Positions 36,411 through 46,860 of a DNA stretch of 64,000 nt are shown piece by piece. Numbering within the stretch: the stretch's first letter is position 1; every line of letters starts with the position of its first letter. Below the pieces are notes generated by a model. The model was given only the letters and a program-made list of their open reading frames with translations, was not told the DNA's origin and did not search any database. The position numbers and the translations under genes were made by a program. Source of the DNA: Actinomycetota bacterium (lineage in GTDB: Bacteria; Actinomycetota; Acidimicrobiia; Acidimicrobiales; JAJPHE01); the NCBI GenBank assembly GCA_027315345.1, contig DAHUYE010000016.1, forward strand, positions 1-64,000, in the 5' to 3' direction.

Positions 36411-37469
36411 GTGAGTGGAACCGGGGGCGAACAGCAGGAGCCGGAGGGCATCGACGTAGCCAGGGTGACGGCCTGGCTGGAGGCCAACATCCCCGGGGCG
36501 GTGGGGCCGTTCCGGTTCGACCTCATAGCCGGGGGCCGCTCCAACCTGACCTTCAAGGTGACCGGGGCCGACGGCACCGCCTACGTGCTGCGCCGGCCCC
36601 CGGTCAGCCACGTGCTGCCCACCGCCCATGACATGGCACGGGAGCACCGCATCATCTCCGCCCTGGGTCCCACCTCGGTGCCGGTGGCACCGGCTCTCGG
36701 TTTCTGCGGGGACGGGTCCGTCAACGGCCGGCCCTTCTATGTCATGGGCTACGTCGAGGGTCACATCCTGCGCGACCCGGCCCGAGTGGAGGCGGCGCTG
36801 GACAAGGAGGGACGTCGATTGGCCAGTGAGCAGATGGTCGACGTGCTGGCCGACATTCACGCCGTGGACGTCGACGCCGTCGGCCTGGGGGAGCTGGGCC
36901 GGCGGGACGGCTACATCGAACGCCAGCTCAAGCGGTGGTACGGCCAGTTCCGCCAGTCGGTGGAGGGCCGGGAGCGCCAGGTGCCGGCCGTGGACGAGGT
37001 CCACGAGTTCCTCTCCGCCCGCATCCCGGACCAGGGCCCGGCCGCCATCGTGCATGGTGACTACCGGCTGGACAACACCATGCTCGGGGACGACGGCGCC
37101 ATCCGGGCCGTTCTCGATTGGGAGATCTGCACCCTGGGAGATCCCATGGCCGACCTCGGCCTGCTCATGGTCTATTGGGCCGAGGCGGGCGACAGTCAGA
37201 GCGCCCTGGGCGTGTCCCCCACCGCCCTGCCCGGCTTCCTGACCCGGGCCGAGCTGTCGGCCCGCTACGCCGCCCGCACCGGCCGGGACATATCCGCCCT
37301 GCCCTTCTACATCGCCTTCGGGTATTGGAAGCTGGCCTGCATCCTGGAGGGCGTCTTCGCCCGTTACGAGGGTGGCGCCATGGGTGGGGACCGGGAGGGC
37401 ATCGAGGGCTTCGGGGCCCAGATCGCCAACCTGGCCGAGGCCGCCCGCCGGGCCGCCGCCGAGCTCTGA
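36411..37469 (+). CDS. Phosphotransferase (APH/ACAD10-type kinase-like)
   Basis: A 352-residue protein-kinase-fold phosphotransferase from GTG 36411. It has the glycine-rich LIAGGRSNLTFKV, VLRRPP with the ATP-binding Lys replaced by Arg as is common here, the catalytic IVHGDYRLDNTML and the metal-binding VLDWEICTLGDP. It is of the group related to the kinase domain of human ACAD10/11, which act with acyl-CoA metabolism; no acyl-CoA dehydrogenase is nearby. The substrate is unknown. Confidence 0.87.
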   Translation: MSGTGGEQQEPEGIDVARVTAWLEANIPGAVGPFRFDLIAGGRSNLTFKVTGADGTAYVLRRPPVSHVLPTAHDMAREHRIISALGPTSVPVAPALGFCGDGSVNGRPFYVMGYVEGHILRDPARVEAALDKEGRRLASEQMVDVLADIHAVDVDAVGLGELGRRDGYIERQLKRWYGQFRQSVEGRERQVPAVDEVHEFLSARIPDQGPAAIVHGDYRLDNTMLGDDGAIRAVLDWEICTLGDPMADLGLLMVYWAEAGDSQSALGVSPTALPGFLTRAELSARYAARTGRDISALPFYIAFGYWKLACILEGVFARYEGGAMGGDREGIEGFGAQIANLAEAARRAAAEL

Positions 37470-37478
37470 GCCGGCGCC

Positions 37479-38339
37479 GTGCCCCTCTACCGCCGGATCG
37501 AGAACCGCCAGCCCGTCGACCCCGTCCTGGTCGTCCAGCTGGACGGCTGGATCGACGCCGGCCTGGGCGGAGCCACGGCCATGGCCTCCCTGCTGGAGAG
37601 CGGGACGGAAGGACCGCTGGCTCTCTTCGATGCTGACGAGCTGATCGACTATCGGGCCCGGCGGCCCACCGTCCACATCGAGAACGGCATCAACCAGGGC
37701 CTGACCTGGCCCCAGCCCCGCCTGCTGTTGACCGCCGACCGGGAGGGACGGGACATGCTCCTGCTGGTCGGCCCGGAGCCGGACATGCGCTGGGGCGCCT
37801 TCGTGAGCGACGTGGTGAGCCTGTCGGTCGAACTGGGCGTGCGGATGTCAGTCGGCCTGGGCGCCTTCCCCGCCCCGGTGCCCCACACCCGGCCGGTGCG
37901 CCTGGCCACCACCACCACCGAGGAAGGCCTGGCCGCCCGGGTGGGCTTCGTGGCCGGGGACATCGAGGTCCCGGCCAACATCGAGGCCGCCCTGGAGATC
38001 GCCTTCCGGGAGGCCGGCATCCCCGCCGTCGGGTTGTGGGCCCGGGTCCCCCACTACGTGGCTGCTCTCCCCTATCCGGCCGCCAGCGCCGCCCTCATCA
38101 GCGGTCTGGCCATGGTGGCCGACCTGGCCCTCGACACCAGCGGCCTGGACACGGCCGCCGACGTGGCCGGCCGGCGGGTGGACGACCTCATCGCCAACAG
38201 CCAGGAGCACCAGTCGATGGTCGCCCAGCTGGAGGAGACGGTGGACAGCAGTGAGGGCACCCCCATGGACCTGGGGGAGATCCCCTCCGGGGACGAGATA
38301 GCCGCCGAGCTGCAGCGCTTCCTCCGGGACCAAGACTGA
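37479..38339 (+). CDS. PAC2-family protein
   Basis: A 286-residue protein of the PAC2 (proteasome assembly chaperone 2) superfamily, a fold widespread in actinobacteria. It shows the expected strands VLVVQLDGWIDAGLGGATAM, LLLVGPEPDMRW, GLGAFPAPVPHTRPV and VGLWARVPHYVA. C-terminal residues form an acidic helix. Actinobacterial members may relate to proteasome function but none is assigned here, and no proteasome genes are in the window. It lies 9 bp downstream of the kinase-like gene. Confidence 0.85.
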   Translation: MPLYRRIENRQPVDPVLVVQLDGWIDAGLGGATAMASLLESGTEGPLALFDADELIDYRARRPTVHIENGINQGLTWPQPRLLLTADREGRDMLLLVGPEPDMRWGAFVSDVVSLSVELGVRMSVGLGAFPAPVPHTRPVRLATTTTEEGLAARVGFVAGDIEVPANIEAALEIAFREAGIPAVGLWARVPHYVAALPYPAASAALISGLAMVADLALDTSGLDTAADVAGRRVDDLIANSQEHQSMVAQLEETVDSSEGTPMDLGEIPSGDEIAAELQRFLRDQD

Positions 38340-38346
38340 GTTCATT

Positions 38347-38365
38347 GTGCGGCCTCCGGCCGCAC
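38347..38365. terminator. Candidate terminator hairpin after the PAC2 gene
   Basis: Perfect 8-bp stem GTGCGGCC/GGCCGCAC around TCC, 8 bp after the PAC2 stop. No T-tract. Confidence 0.55.
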
Positions 38366-38427
38366 GGTGCCGGCCGGGCCCCATCCCCGCCGGCCTGGCG
38401 ACAGCCGGCCAATTAACGTCGGGTCCT

Positions 38428-39438
38428 ATGCGAGTTGACGGTGGTATCCCGGGGTCCCTGAGCGATGTGCCGGCGGCGGCCAAGCGGGCCGAGGAGGCCG
38501 GCTATGACGGGGCGTGGTCGGCCGAGACCGGCCACGACCCGTTCCTGCCCCTGCTGCTGGCGGCCGAGCACACCGAACGCCTCGAGCTGGGCACGGGGAT
38601 CGCGGTGGCCTTCGCCCGCAACCCCATGACCCTGGCCAGCCTGGCCAACGACCTCAACTGGTACTCGGAAGGCCGCTTCTTCCTGGGCCTGGGCTCCCAG
38701 ATCAAGCCCCACATCGAGAAGCGCTTCTCCATGCCCTGGTCCCACCCCGCCCCCCGCATGCGCGAGCTCATCCAGGCCATGCACGCCATCTGGGACAGCT
38801 GGAACGAGGGCACCAAGCTCGACTTCCGGGGCGACTTCTACACCCACACCCTCATGACCCCCTTCTTCAACCCCGGCCCCAACCCCCATGGCAAGCCCAA
38901 GGTCTTCCTGGCCGCGGTGGGCGACGGCATGACCGCCGTGGCCGGTGAAGTAGCCGACGGCATGCTCGTCCACGGCTTCACCACCGAGCGCTACCTGCGG
39001 GAGGTGACCCTGCCCGCCATCGAGCGGGGCCTGGCCAAGTCGGGCCGCTCCCGCTCGGACTTCCAGCTGTCCTACCCGGCCTTCGTGGTCACCGGCTCCA
39101 CCGAGAAGGAGATGACCGACGCCGAGGTCGGCGTCCGCCGCCAGATCGCCTTCTACGGCTCGACCCCCGCCTACCGCCCGGTGCTGGAACTGCACGGGTG
39201 GGGCGACCTGCAGACCGAGCTCAACACCCTGTCCAAGCAGGGCAAGTGGGCCGAGATGGGCGAGCTGATCACCCCGGACGTGCTGGATGCCTTTGCCGTG
39301 GCGGGGGCCCCGGACAAGGTGGGCCGGCTCCTGCTGGACCGCTTCGGGGACGCCGTCGACCGGATCAGCTTCTACGCCCCCTACCGCACCGATTCGGACA
39401 CCTGGTCCGACATCGTCGAGACGCTCAAGGCCGGCTGA
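38428..39438 (+). CDS. LLM-class F420-dependent oxidoreductase
   Basis: A 336-residue luciferase-like monooxygenase-fold protein, from ATG 38428. Typical strands are GYDGAWSAETGHDPFLPLLLAAE, LELGTGIAVAFARNPMTLA, WYSEGRFFLGLGSQ and VADGMLVHGFT. Its sequence fits the TIGR03617-like group of actinobacterial F420-binding members. The cofactor is inferred from family and lineage. It is one of four LLM domains in the window. Confidence 0.88.
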   Translation: MRVDGGIPGSLSDVPAAAKRAEEAGYDGAWSAETGHDPFLPLLLAAEHTERLELGTGIAVAFARNPMTLASLANDLNWYSEGRFFLGLGSQIKPHIEKRFSMPWSHPAPRMRELIQAMHAIWDSWNEGTKLDFRGDFYTHTLMTPFFNPGPNPHGKPKVFLAAVGDGMTAVAGEVADGMLVHGFTTERYLREVTLPAIERGLAKSGRSRSDFQLSYPAFVVTGSTEKEMTDAEVGVRRQIAFYGSTPAYRPVLELHGWGDLQTELNTLSKQGKWAEMGELITPDVLDAFAVAGAPDKVGRLLLDRFGDAVDRISFYAPYRTDSDTWSDIVETLKAG

Positions 39439-39527
39439 GCCCGGGTGCCCGCCCGAACCGGGCGGCCCGCCGGGGCCTGGCGTCCCGTTTGGAAACACCC
39501 GGCCCCGGGCCCGTAGTTTCTGGGCCC

Positions 39528-40697
39528 ATGGGAAACAAAGTCCGGGCCTGGTCCATCACCACCGAAGCCGTAGCCGCCGAGCGGGAGAGGACCGGCGGTA
39601 AGACCGCCGATGTCGACGTGTCCAAGGTCATCCAGCTGGACGACCTCGAGCTGCGGGACGTGGGTCCCTCCGACGTGCGCATGCGCATCCTGGCCGTGTC
39701 GGCCGAGCACAACATCGACCACGCCGCCACCGCCGACACCGTCAACATCGCCGAGATGCGGGGCGGGCGCATCTACCCGGGCAACTCGGCGGTGGGCGAG
39801 GTCATCGAGACGGGCGCCAACGTCACCCGGTTCAAGCCGGGCGATGTGGTCATCACCCACTGCAACGGTGAGCCCGACCACTACGGCTTCCCGCTGCGCA
39901 TCTGGGCCTACGACCAGCCCGAGTCCATCGGCTGGTACGCCGAGGAGGCGGTGGTGGGCGACTGGCAGCTGATCCCGGCTCCGCTGGAGTCGGGCCTCAA
40001 CCTCTGGGAAATAGCCGCCCTGCCCCTGCGGGCCCCGACCGCCTATCACATGTGGCGCCGGGCTCTGGGCATCTACCGGATCAAGGTCCCCCGGGAACGC
40101 CGCTCCCATCTCAACGTCCTCGGCTTCGGCGGAGGCGTATCCGAGCTGTTCCTGATGCTGGCCAAGTCCGAGGGCCATAACGCCTTCTTCTGCTCCGGCA
40201 GCCCCGAGCGCCGGGAGGCCCTGGAGAAGATGGGCATCACCGGTATCGACCAGCGCCAGTTCAACCGCTTCGCGGCCCGGGAGGACGTCAGCGCCTTCCG
40301 TAAGCACGTCAGCTCTCTGACCGGCGGTGACGACATGCACCTGGTCTGCGACATGCTGCGCGGCCCGGTGTTCCCGGCCGGCCTGGCTGTGGCCGCCCGG
40401 GAGGGCGTCAACATCAGCGCCGGCTGGCAGCTGTCCCAGGTGGTCGAATACAACTCCACCATCATGTCGGTCAAGCAGGTCACCATCGACCACACCCACT
40501 ACGAGACCGTGCAGGGCTGTGAGGCGGCCACCGAGTTGTACGGCTCGGTGTTCCGGCCCACCATCCATAAGGAGATCTACCCCTTCGAGGAGTTGGGCCG
40601 GGCCTTTGCCGAGATGCACGAGAACACCCAGACGGGCATCCCCATCATCCGGGTGGCCGACCAGATGCCCGACTCGGTGAAGACGCTGGCGCCTTAA
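39528..40697 (+). CDS. Medium-chain dehydrogenase/reductase (zinc-binding dehydrogenase family)
   Basis: A 389-residue MDR protein from ATG 39528. The GroES-like domain holds VRMRILAVSAEHNIDH, GNSAVGEVIETG and FKPGDVVITH; the Rossmann half has LNVLGFGGGVSELFLMLAK. The usual catalytic-zinc Cys is not in place (the first position is in VSAEHN), so it is more like the crotonyl-CoA reductase/quinone reductase branch. The substrate is unknown. It ends convergent with leuS. Confidence 0.85.
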   Translation: MGNKVRAWSITTEAVAAERERTGGKTADVDVSKVIQLDDLELRDVGPSDVRMRILAVSAEHNIDHAATADTVNIAEMRGGRIYPGNSAVGEVIETGANVTRFKPGDVVITHCNGEPDHYGFPLRIWAYDQPESIGWYAEEAVVGDWQLIPAPLESGLNLWEIAALPLRAPTAYHMWRRALGIYRIKVPRERRSHLNVLGFGGGVSELFLMLAKSEGHNAFFCSGSPERREALEKMGITGIDQRQFNRFAAREDVSAFRKHVSSLTGGDDMHLVCDMLRGPVFPAGLAVAAREGVNISAGWQLSQVVEYNSTIMSVKQVTIDHTHYETVQGCEAATELYGSVFRPTIHKEIYPFEELGRAFAEMHENTQTGIPIIRVADQMPDSVKTLAP

Positions 40698-40722
40698 AGC
40701 CGGCTCCGCTGCTCCGCCGGCT
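40698..40722. terminator. Weak candidate terminator between the MDR gene and leuS
   Basis: AGCCGG (40698-40703) pairs with CCGGCT (40717-40722) in the short gap between two convergent genes. The stem is only 6 bp and there is no T-tract. Confidence 0.35.
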
Positions 40723-43178
40723 CAGGCGACCACGTTCACCAGCGCCGGCGGACGCACGATCACCTTCCGGGGTGCTTGGCCCGCCAGCAGCTCGATGACC
40801 CGCTCCGAGGCCAGGGCCAGAGCTTCGGCCTCGGCCTCGGTGATGGATGCGTCGACCTCGATCTTGTCCCGGACCCTGCCATTCACCTGGACGATCATGG
40901 TGGTGCGCTCCAGCCGGGCCAACTCGGGGTCGGCCTGGGGCCAGGCTTCGGCGTGAATGTGGCCGCCCCGGCGCCGCTCCCACAGCTCGGCGCTGATGTG
41001 CGGCGCCATGGGAGCCAACAGCAGCAGCAGGGTGTCCACCGCCGGGGCGACCGTGGCCCGCCGGGCCCCGTCCGGACCCCGTCCGTAGCGGTACAGGCTG
41101 TTGACGAACTCCATCAAGGCCGCCACCGCCGTGTTGTAGGACCAGCGCTCGAAGTCATCATCGACGCGCTGGATCAGACGGTGGACCGACCGGGTCAGCT
41201 CCCGGTCGGCATCAGTCTCGTCCCGGTCGATGACCGGAAAGGCATCGGGATCCTCGTTACCCACCCGCCAGACCCGGGCCAGAAAGCGATTGCAGCCCTC
41301 GACCCCGACGCTCTCCCAGTCGACGTCATCGGCAGGCGGCCCGGCAAACAGATGGGACAGACGCAGCACGTCGGCGCCCACCTCGGCCAGCACGTCATCG
41401 GGCGAAACCAGATTGCCCTTGGATTTGGACATCCGGGTGCCGCCCAGGCGGACCATGCCCTGGGTGAACAGTGTGTCGAACGGTTCGTGCAGGTCCTTGG
41501 GGGCCAGACCGACGTCGCCCAGGGCCCGGGTGAAGAACCGGGCGTACAACAGGTGCAGGATGGCGTGCTCGATCCCGCCGATGTATCGATCCACCGGCAT
41601 CCAGCGATCCGCTGCCGCCGGGTCGAAGGGGACATCCCGGGACCACGGGTCGCAGAAGCGCAGGAAGTACCAGGACGAATCGACGAAGGTGTCCATGGTG
41701 TCGGTCTCCCGCTCTGCCCGCCCGCCGCAGCGGGGGCAGTCCACGTGCAGGAAGCCCTCGTGGTAGCGCAGGGGTGACTCACCGGTGGGCCGGAACTCGA
41801 CATCATCGGGAGCCAGTACCGGCAGCTGGTCCTCTGGCACCGGGACCATCCCGCAGTCCGGGCAGTAGATGACCGGTATGGGGCAACCCCAGAAACGCTG
41901 CCGGCTGACCAGCCAGTCCCGCAGCCGGTAGTTGACCTTCCGGGTGCCTATGCCCTTTTCCTCCAGGAAGGAGATGGCGGCCGCCTTGGCTTCGGCCATC
42001 TCCATCCCGTCCAGCCACTGGCTGTTGATGGATATGCCCGGGCCGGTATAGGCCCCGCCCTCCCAACCCTCCGGGGGCTGGACGGTTCGGATGATGGGCA
42101 GGCCGTAGGCCTGGGCGAAGTCCCAGTCCCGCTGGTCCTCCCCCGGCACGGCCATGATGGCTCCGGTGCCGTAACCCATCAGCACGTAGTCGGCCAGGTA
42201 CACCGGAACGGGCTGGTCGCTGAAGGGATTGATGACGTAGCTGCCCGTGAAGGCACCCCGCTTCTCCAGGGCGCCCTCCGTCGACTGCCGCTCGATGTCG
42301 GTGCTGTGCTTGACCTTCTCCACGAAGGCCTCCACCGCCGTCCTCTGATCGGCGGTGGTCAGCTCCGCCACCAGCGGGTGCTCGGGGGCCACCACGGCGT
42401 AGGTCATGCCGAAGGCGGTGTCGGGCCGGGTGGTGAACACCGACAGGACCAGGTCCTCCCGGCCCTGGACAGCCATGTCGAACTGGGCCCCCTCGGAGCG
42501 GCCGATCCAGTTGCGCTGCATGGTCTTGACCCGCTCGGGCCAGTTCAGGCCGTCCAGGGCGGCCAGCAGGTCATCAGCGTAGGACGTGATCCGGAAGAAC
42601 CACTGCTCCAGATTGCGCTTGGTGACCACGTCCCCCGAGCGCTCGCACGTGCCGTCCGACAGCACCTGCTCGTTGGCCAGCACCGTCTGGCAGCCCGGGC
42701 ACCAGTTGACCGGGGCCATGGCCCGGTAGGCCAGGCCCGCCTCCAGCAGGCGCAGGAAGATGACCTGGTTCCAGCGCATGTAGGCGGGGTCGTGGCTGAC
42801 GACCTGGCGGCGCCAGTCGTAGACGGCGCCGATGGCCCGCAGGCTGGCGCTCAGCTCCTCGATGCGGGCGTCGGTGAACGAACGGGGATGTTCACCGGTC
42901 TTGATGGCGGCGTTCTCGGCCGGCAGGCCGAAGGAGTCGAAGCCGATCGGGCTCAGCACCCCGTAGCCGTTCATGGTCCGGTGCCGGACGATCAGGTCCC
43001 CGTAGGTGTAGTTCCGGACGTGGCCCATGTGGGCCCGCCCACTCGGGTACGGGTACATGGACAGGACGTAATAGGGCGGCCGGGGATCATCGTTATCGAT
43101 CTCGTAGGTGCCCTCATCGGCCCAATGGGCCTGCCACTTCTTCTCGATCCCGGCAAAGTCGTAGGCCCCGGCCATCAC
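40722..43178 (-). CDS. leuS: Leucyl-tRNA synthetase
   Basis: Charges tRNA-Leu; class Ia synthetase of 818 residues. The HIGH motif is HMGH in [12 protein letters not shown] and the KMSKS motif is in [12 protein letters not shown]. The CP1 editing domain (about 220-410) is present with its Thr-rich loop ([10 protein letters not shown]) and the zinc-like CPGC and CPDC pairs occur. The C-terminal VNGRVRDKI domain binds tRNA. The gene is complete and monocistronic. Confidence 0.98.
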   Translation of the reverse strand: MMAGAYDFAGIEKKWQAHWADEGTYEIDNDDPRPPYYVLSMYPYPSGRAHMGHVRNYTYGDLIVRHRTMNGYGVLSPIGFDSFGLPAENAAIKTGEHPRSFTDARIEELSASLRAIGAVYDWRRQVVSHDPAYMRWNQVIFLRLLEAGLAYRAMAPVNWCPGCQTVLANEQVLSDGTCERSGDVVTKRNLEQWFFRITSYADDLLAALDGLNWPERVKTMQRNWIGRSEGAQFDMAVQGREDLVLSVFTTRPDTAFGMTYAVVAPEHPLVAELTTADQRTAVEAFVEKVKHSTDIERQSTEGALEKRGAFTGSYVINPFSDQPVPVYLADYVLMGYGTGAIMAVPGEDQRDWDFAQAYGLPIIRTVQPPEGWEGGAYTGPGISINSQWLDGMEMAEAKAAAISFLEEKGIGTRKVNYRLRDWLVSRQRFWGCPIPVIYCPDCGMVPVPEDQLPVLAPDDVEFRPTGESPLRYHEGFLHVDCPRCGGRAERETDTMDTFVDSSWYFLRFCDPWSRDVPFDPAAADRWMPVDRYIGGIEHAILHLLYARFFTRALGDVGLAPKDLHEPFDTLFTQGMVRLGGTRMSKSKGNLVSPDDVLAEVGADVLRLSHLFAGPPADDVDWESVGVEGCNRFLARVWRVGNEDPDAFPVIDRDETDADRELTRSVHRLIQRVDDDFERWSYNTAVAALMEFVNSLYRYGRGPDGARRATVAPAVDTLLLLLAPMAPHISAELWERRRGGHIHAEAWPQADPELARLERTTMIVQVNGRVRDKIEVDASITEAEAEALALASERVIELLAGQAPRKVIVRPPALVNVVA

Positions 43179-43313
43179 GGAATGGTACTGACTGGCCCCT
43201 CTCCTACCGGCGGTTTAAACCCGGCCCGGCGCCCTCGGCCGGCGTGCCGGTGCCCATCCGGGGCCGGGTAGCGTCAAACCACCGATGAACCGCCCGCCCA
43301 ATCATCCCGGTCC

Positions 43314-45274
43314 GTGCCCGAACTGAGCCGTCCGGTCGGCCTGGGCCTGGCCGCCCGGGGTTCGGTGCGGGAGATGCTGCGGTGGGCGGATCGGGCCGAG
43401 CGGGCCGGCCTGGACTCCATCTGGCTGCACGAGAGTTATTTCGAACGCGATGCCATCACCTACGCCTCCGCCCTGGCCGAGCAGATCCCCAGGCTGGAGA
43501 TCGCCCTGGGTGCCCTCTCCCCCCTGACCCGCAATCCGGTCCTGACCGCCATGACCGTCAGCTCCCTGGATGACATGGCCCCGGGCCGGATCATCTGCGG
43601 CCTGGGCTCCGGGCTTCCCCTGCGGCTGACCCAGATGCGGGTCCCCTATACCCCCGCCGGTGCCATCAGCCAGATCGGTGAGGCCATCGACACCATGCGC
43701 GCCCTCTGGCGAGGGGAACGCATCCCGGTCCCGGGCGCTCCCGAGCTGGTCCCCATGTTCGCCCCCCTCCACCGGGTGCCGATCTACGTGGCCGGGTACC
43801 GCAGCGCCATGGTGGAACTGGCCGCGGCCAAAGCCGACGGCTACCTGGCCCGGCCGGCCGAGTCGTTGGCCAGCCTGGCCGGGATCATCGAGCGCCTCCG
43901 CCGGGCCGAGACCGCCGCCGGCCGCCCGGCGGGGTCGGTCACCACCGCCGGTTACCTCCTCAGCCTGGTCGGCCCCAACCGTCGGGAGGCCCTCAACCGG
44001 GCCAAGCGGGAGCCCTTCGTCATCTACATGATGAGCGTGCTGTCCGATCTCTCCCTGGACCGGGCCGGCCTCCCCCACCAACTACGCGACGAAGTAGCCG
44101 TCGCCTGGCGGGCCGAGGAGTACCACCGGGCCGCCGGCTTGTTGCCGGACGAACTGCTCGACGCCTTCCTCCTGTGCGGCAGCCCCGAGGACGTGGCCGA
44201 GCGGGCCTGGCAGTTCCAGCAGATCGGCCTGGAGCGCCCCCTCCTCCAACCCGTCGTCCAGGACGATGACCAGATCGACGGGGTGATCACCGCCGCCACC
44301 ATCCTGGGCCGCTCCGGCTACGCCGGTGCCGAAGTGGGCACCCCGGCCGCGGCGGGGGTCATCGAGGGCCGGCGTCCCATCGGGGACCGGCTGTCGGCGT
44401 GGTGGGAGGTGATGCGCCCCTTCAGTCTCACCGCCAGTGCCGTACCGGTGGCCGCCGCCGTGGCCCTGGCCGCCGCCGCCCCCGGCCCCCTGCGCTGGAC
44501 CCTGGCCGTGGCCGCCCTGACGGCCGCCACCCTCATCCATCTGGGCACCAACATCGTCAACGAGGTCTTCGACGTCCGCAAAGGGGTCGACACCATCACC
44601 ACCCCCCGGGCCAGCCTGGCCATCCTGCGGGGCCGCATCAGCGAGACCGAGGCCCTGGGCCTGGCCGGCGCCTTCCTGGTGGGGGCGGTGGGCATCGGCT
44701 CCTGGATGGCCTACGTCCGGGGGTGGCCGGTCATCGTCCTCGGAGTGGTGGGCATCCTGGGCGGGGTCGGCTATACCGCCCCGCCCCTGCGGCTCAAGTA
44801 CCGGGCTCTCGGCCTGCCGGTGGTTTTCGCCCTCATGGGACCGGTCATGGTGGAGGGGACCTACTACGTCCTCCGTAATCGTCTGTCGGCCGGTGCTCTG
44901 GCCGTCAGCGTCCCGGTCGGCCTGCTGGTCACGGCCATCCTCCACGGGAACGAGTGGCGCGACATCGCCGATGACGCCCGGGCCGGGATCAGCACCGTCT
45001 CCATCCGGGTCGGGGGCCGGGCCGCCCACCTCGGCTACGTAGGCCTGGTCATGGGGGCCTTCCTGGCCGTGACCGCGGCCGTGGTGGTCGGGGCCGTCCC
45101 CCGCCAGGCCGCCGCCGCCGACCTGTCCACCCCGCTCCTGGTGGCCGTGGTCCGGGCCGCCGACCTCGGGGCCAGGGGCGAGCGGCGGTCCATCGCCAAG
45201 ATCGACCTGTCCACCGCCCGCCTGCACGCCGTCTTCGGCGCTCTGCTGGTGGCCGGCCTGGCCCTGGCCGCCTG

Positions 45275-45275
<1 letters not shown>
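43314..45275 (+). CDS. Fusion of LLM oxidoreductase and UbiA-type prenyltransferase
   Basis: A 653-residue protein joining two families. Residues 1-340 are an LLM-class (F420-type) oxidoreductase: GLDSIWLHESYFERDA, ALGALSPLTRNPVLTA, RIICGLGSGLPLRL and VPIYVAGYRSAM. A linker leads to a MenA/UbiA-like membrane prenyltransferase (355-653) with eight or so helices and both Asp-rich motifs: N416-x3-D420-x5-D426 (NEVFDVRKGVD) and D550-x2-D553/D554 (DIADD). The frame is continuous, with no internal stop. Its stop overlaps the next gene (TGATG). The fusion suggests a redox step tied to prenylation of an aromatic or quinone acceptor. Confidence 0.88.
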
Positions 45276-46077
<802 letters not shown>

Positions 46078-46086
46078 GTCCTGGGC

Positions 46087-46299
46087 GTGGAGATCGATGG
46101 GACCCGAGTCCGCGTCGGCACCCTGGCCGCCCTCATCGTCTCGAAGCACCTGCTGAATCGCGAGAAGGACCGCGAGCACCTCCCGCTGCTGCAGCGGCGT
46201 GTGGATGAGCTGGCAGCCGAGATTAGGGAGAGGGCGGAAGAGGGCGGGCCTAGAGGCCCTGGGCGTGAGCCTGACGGGGGGATCGACCTCGGGCGCTGA
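46087..46299 (+). pseudogene. Remnant resembling the C-terminus of a nucleotidyltransferase-type protein
   Basis: An open frame with no credible start, because upstream it reads through the tRNA. The segment VEIDGTRVRVGTLAALIVSKHLLNREKDREHLPLL resembles the last part of small nucleotidyltransferase/MNT-like proteins, where VRVxSLxxLIxxKxxxxRxKDxxDL is common. The tail after it is low-complexity. It looks like a fragment left at the insertion boundary. The family call is from memory of the pattern and is uncertain. Confidence 0.4.
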
Positions 46300-46512
46300 C
46301 GACGAAGGTGGCGAGCGGCCATTCGGCATCGCCCCGGTTCAGCCTCCGCCATACCGTGTGACACCGATCCGCCGGGAACGGGCTACTCCCAGGAGTCGTG
46401 GTTTCGAGCCAAGCTTCTTTGGGACGAGCTGTCGATTGCTGCGGCGTCGTTCGTGGACAGGGTGAGCGGCGCAACTCGGCACCGCTCTCGGCCGAAAGGA
46501 CCAGACTTAACC
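46300..46512. other. Gap with one candidate sigma-factor promoter
   Basis: No gene is seen here. TGTCGA at 46430-46435 followed after 16 bp by CGT (46452-46454) could be an ECF-type promoter for the YCII-sigma operon; I recall TGTCGA as the -35 motif proposed for ECF42. This would make the operon autoregulated. The -10 match is weak. Confidence 0.3.
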
Positions 46513-46860
46513 ATGCCCCAGTACCTGCTGTCCGTATGGCACGACGAGGACTACGAGCCCGACTTCTCCACCCCCGACGCCCAGCGCCAGGTGGCCCAGG
46601 TGGGCGCCTTCAATGACCAGCTCCACAGCTCCGGCGCCTGGCTCTTCGCTGGCGGTCTCCAGCCAGCGTCTTCGGCGACGGTCGTCAGGTCGACGGGAGG
46701 AGAGGTATCAATGACCGACGGCCCCTACGCCGAGACCAAGGAGCAGATGGGAGGGTTCTGGGTCATCCAGGCCCCCGACATGGATGCCGCTCTCCAGCTG
46801 GGCAGTCGAGCCGCCGCCGCCTGCGAGCGACCGGTCGAGGTCCGGCCGCTGCAGGGGTGA
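46513..46860 (+). CDS. YCII/DGPF-domain protein
   Basis: A 115-residue ferredoxin-like-fold protein: MPQYLLSVWHDEDYEPDFST, GAWLFAGGLQPAS and the signature MTDGPYAETKEQMGGFWVI (the DGPF motif), ending in a family-typical ACERPVEVRPL. Such proteins are encoded next to ECF42 sigma factors and may sense a signal for them. The stop overlaps the sigma gene start as GTGA. I start at ATG 46513; upstream codons lack family resemblance. Confidence 0.88.
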   Translation: MPQYLLSVWHDEDYEPDFSTPDAQRQVAQVGAFNDQLHSSGAWLFAGGLQPASSATVVRSTGGEVSMTDGPYAETKEQMGGFWVIQAPDMDAALQLGSRAAAACERPVEVRPLQG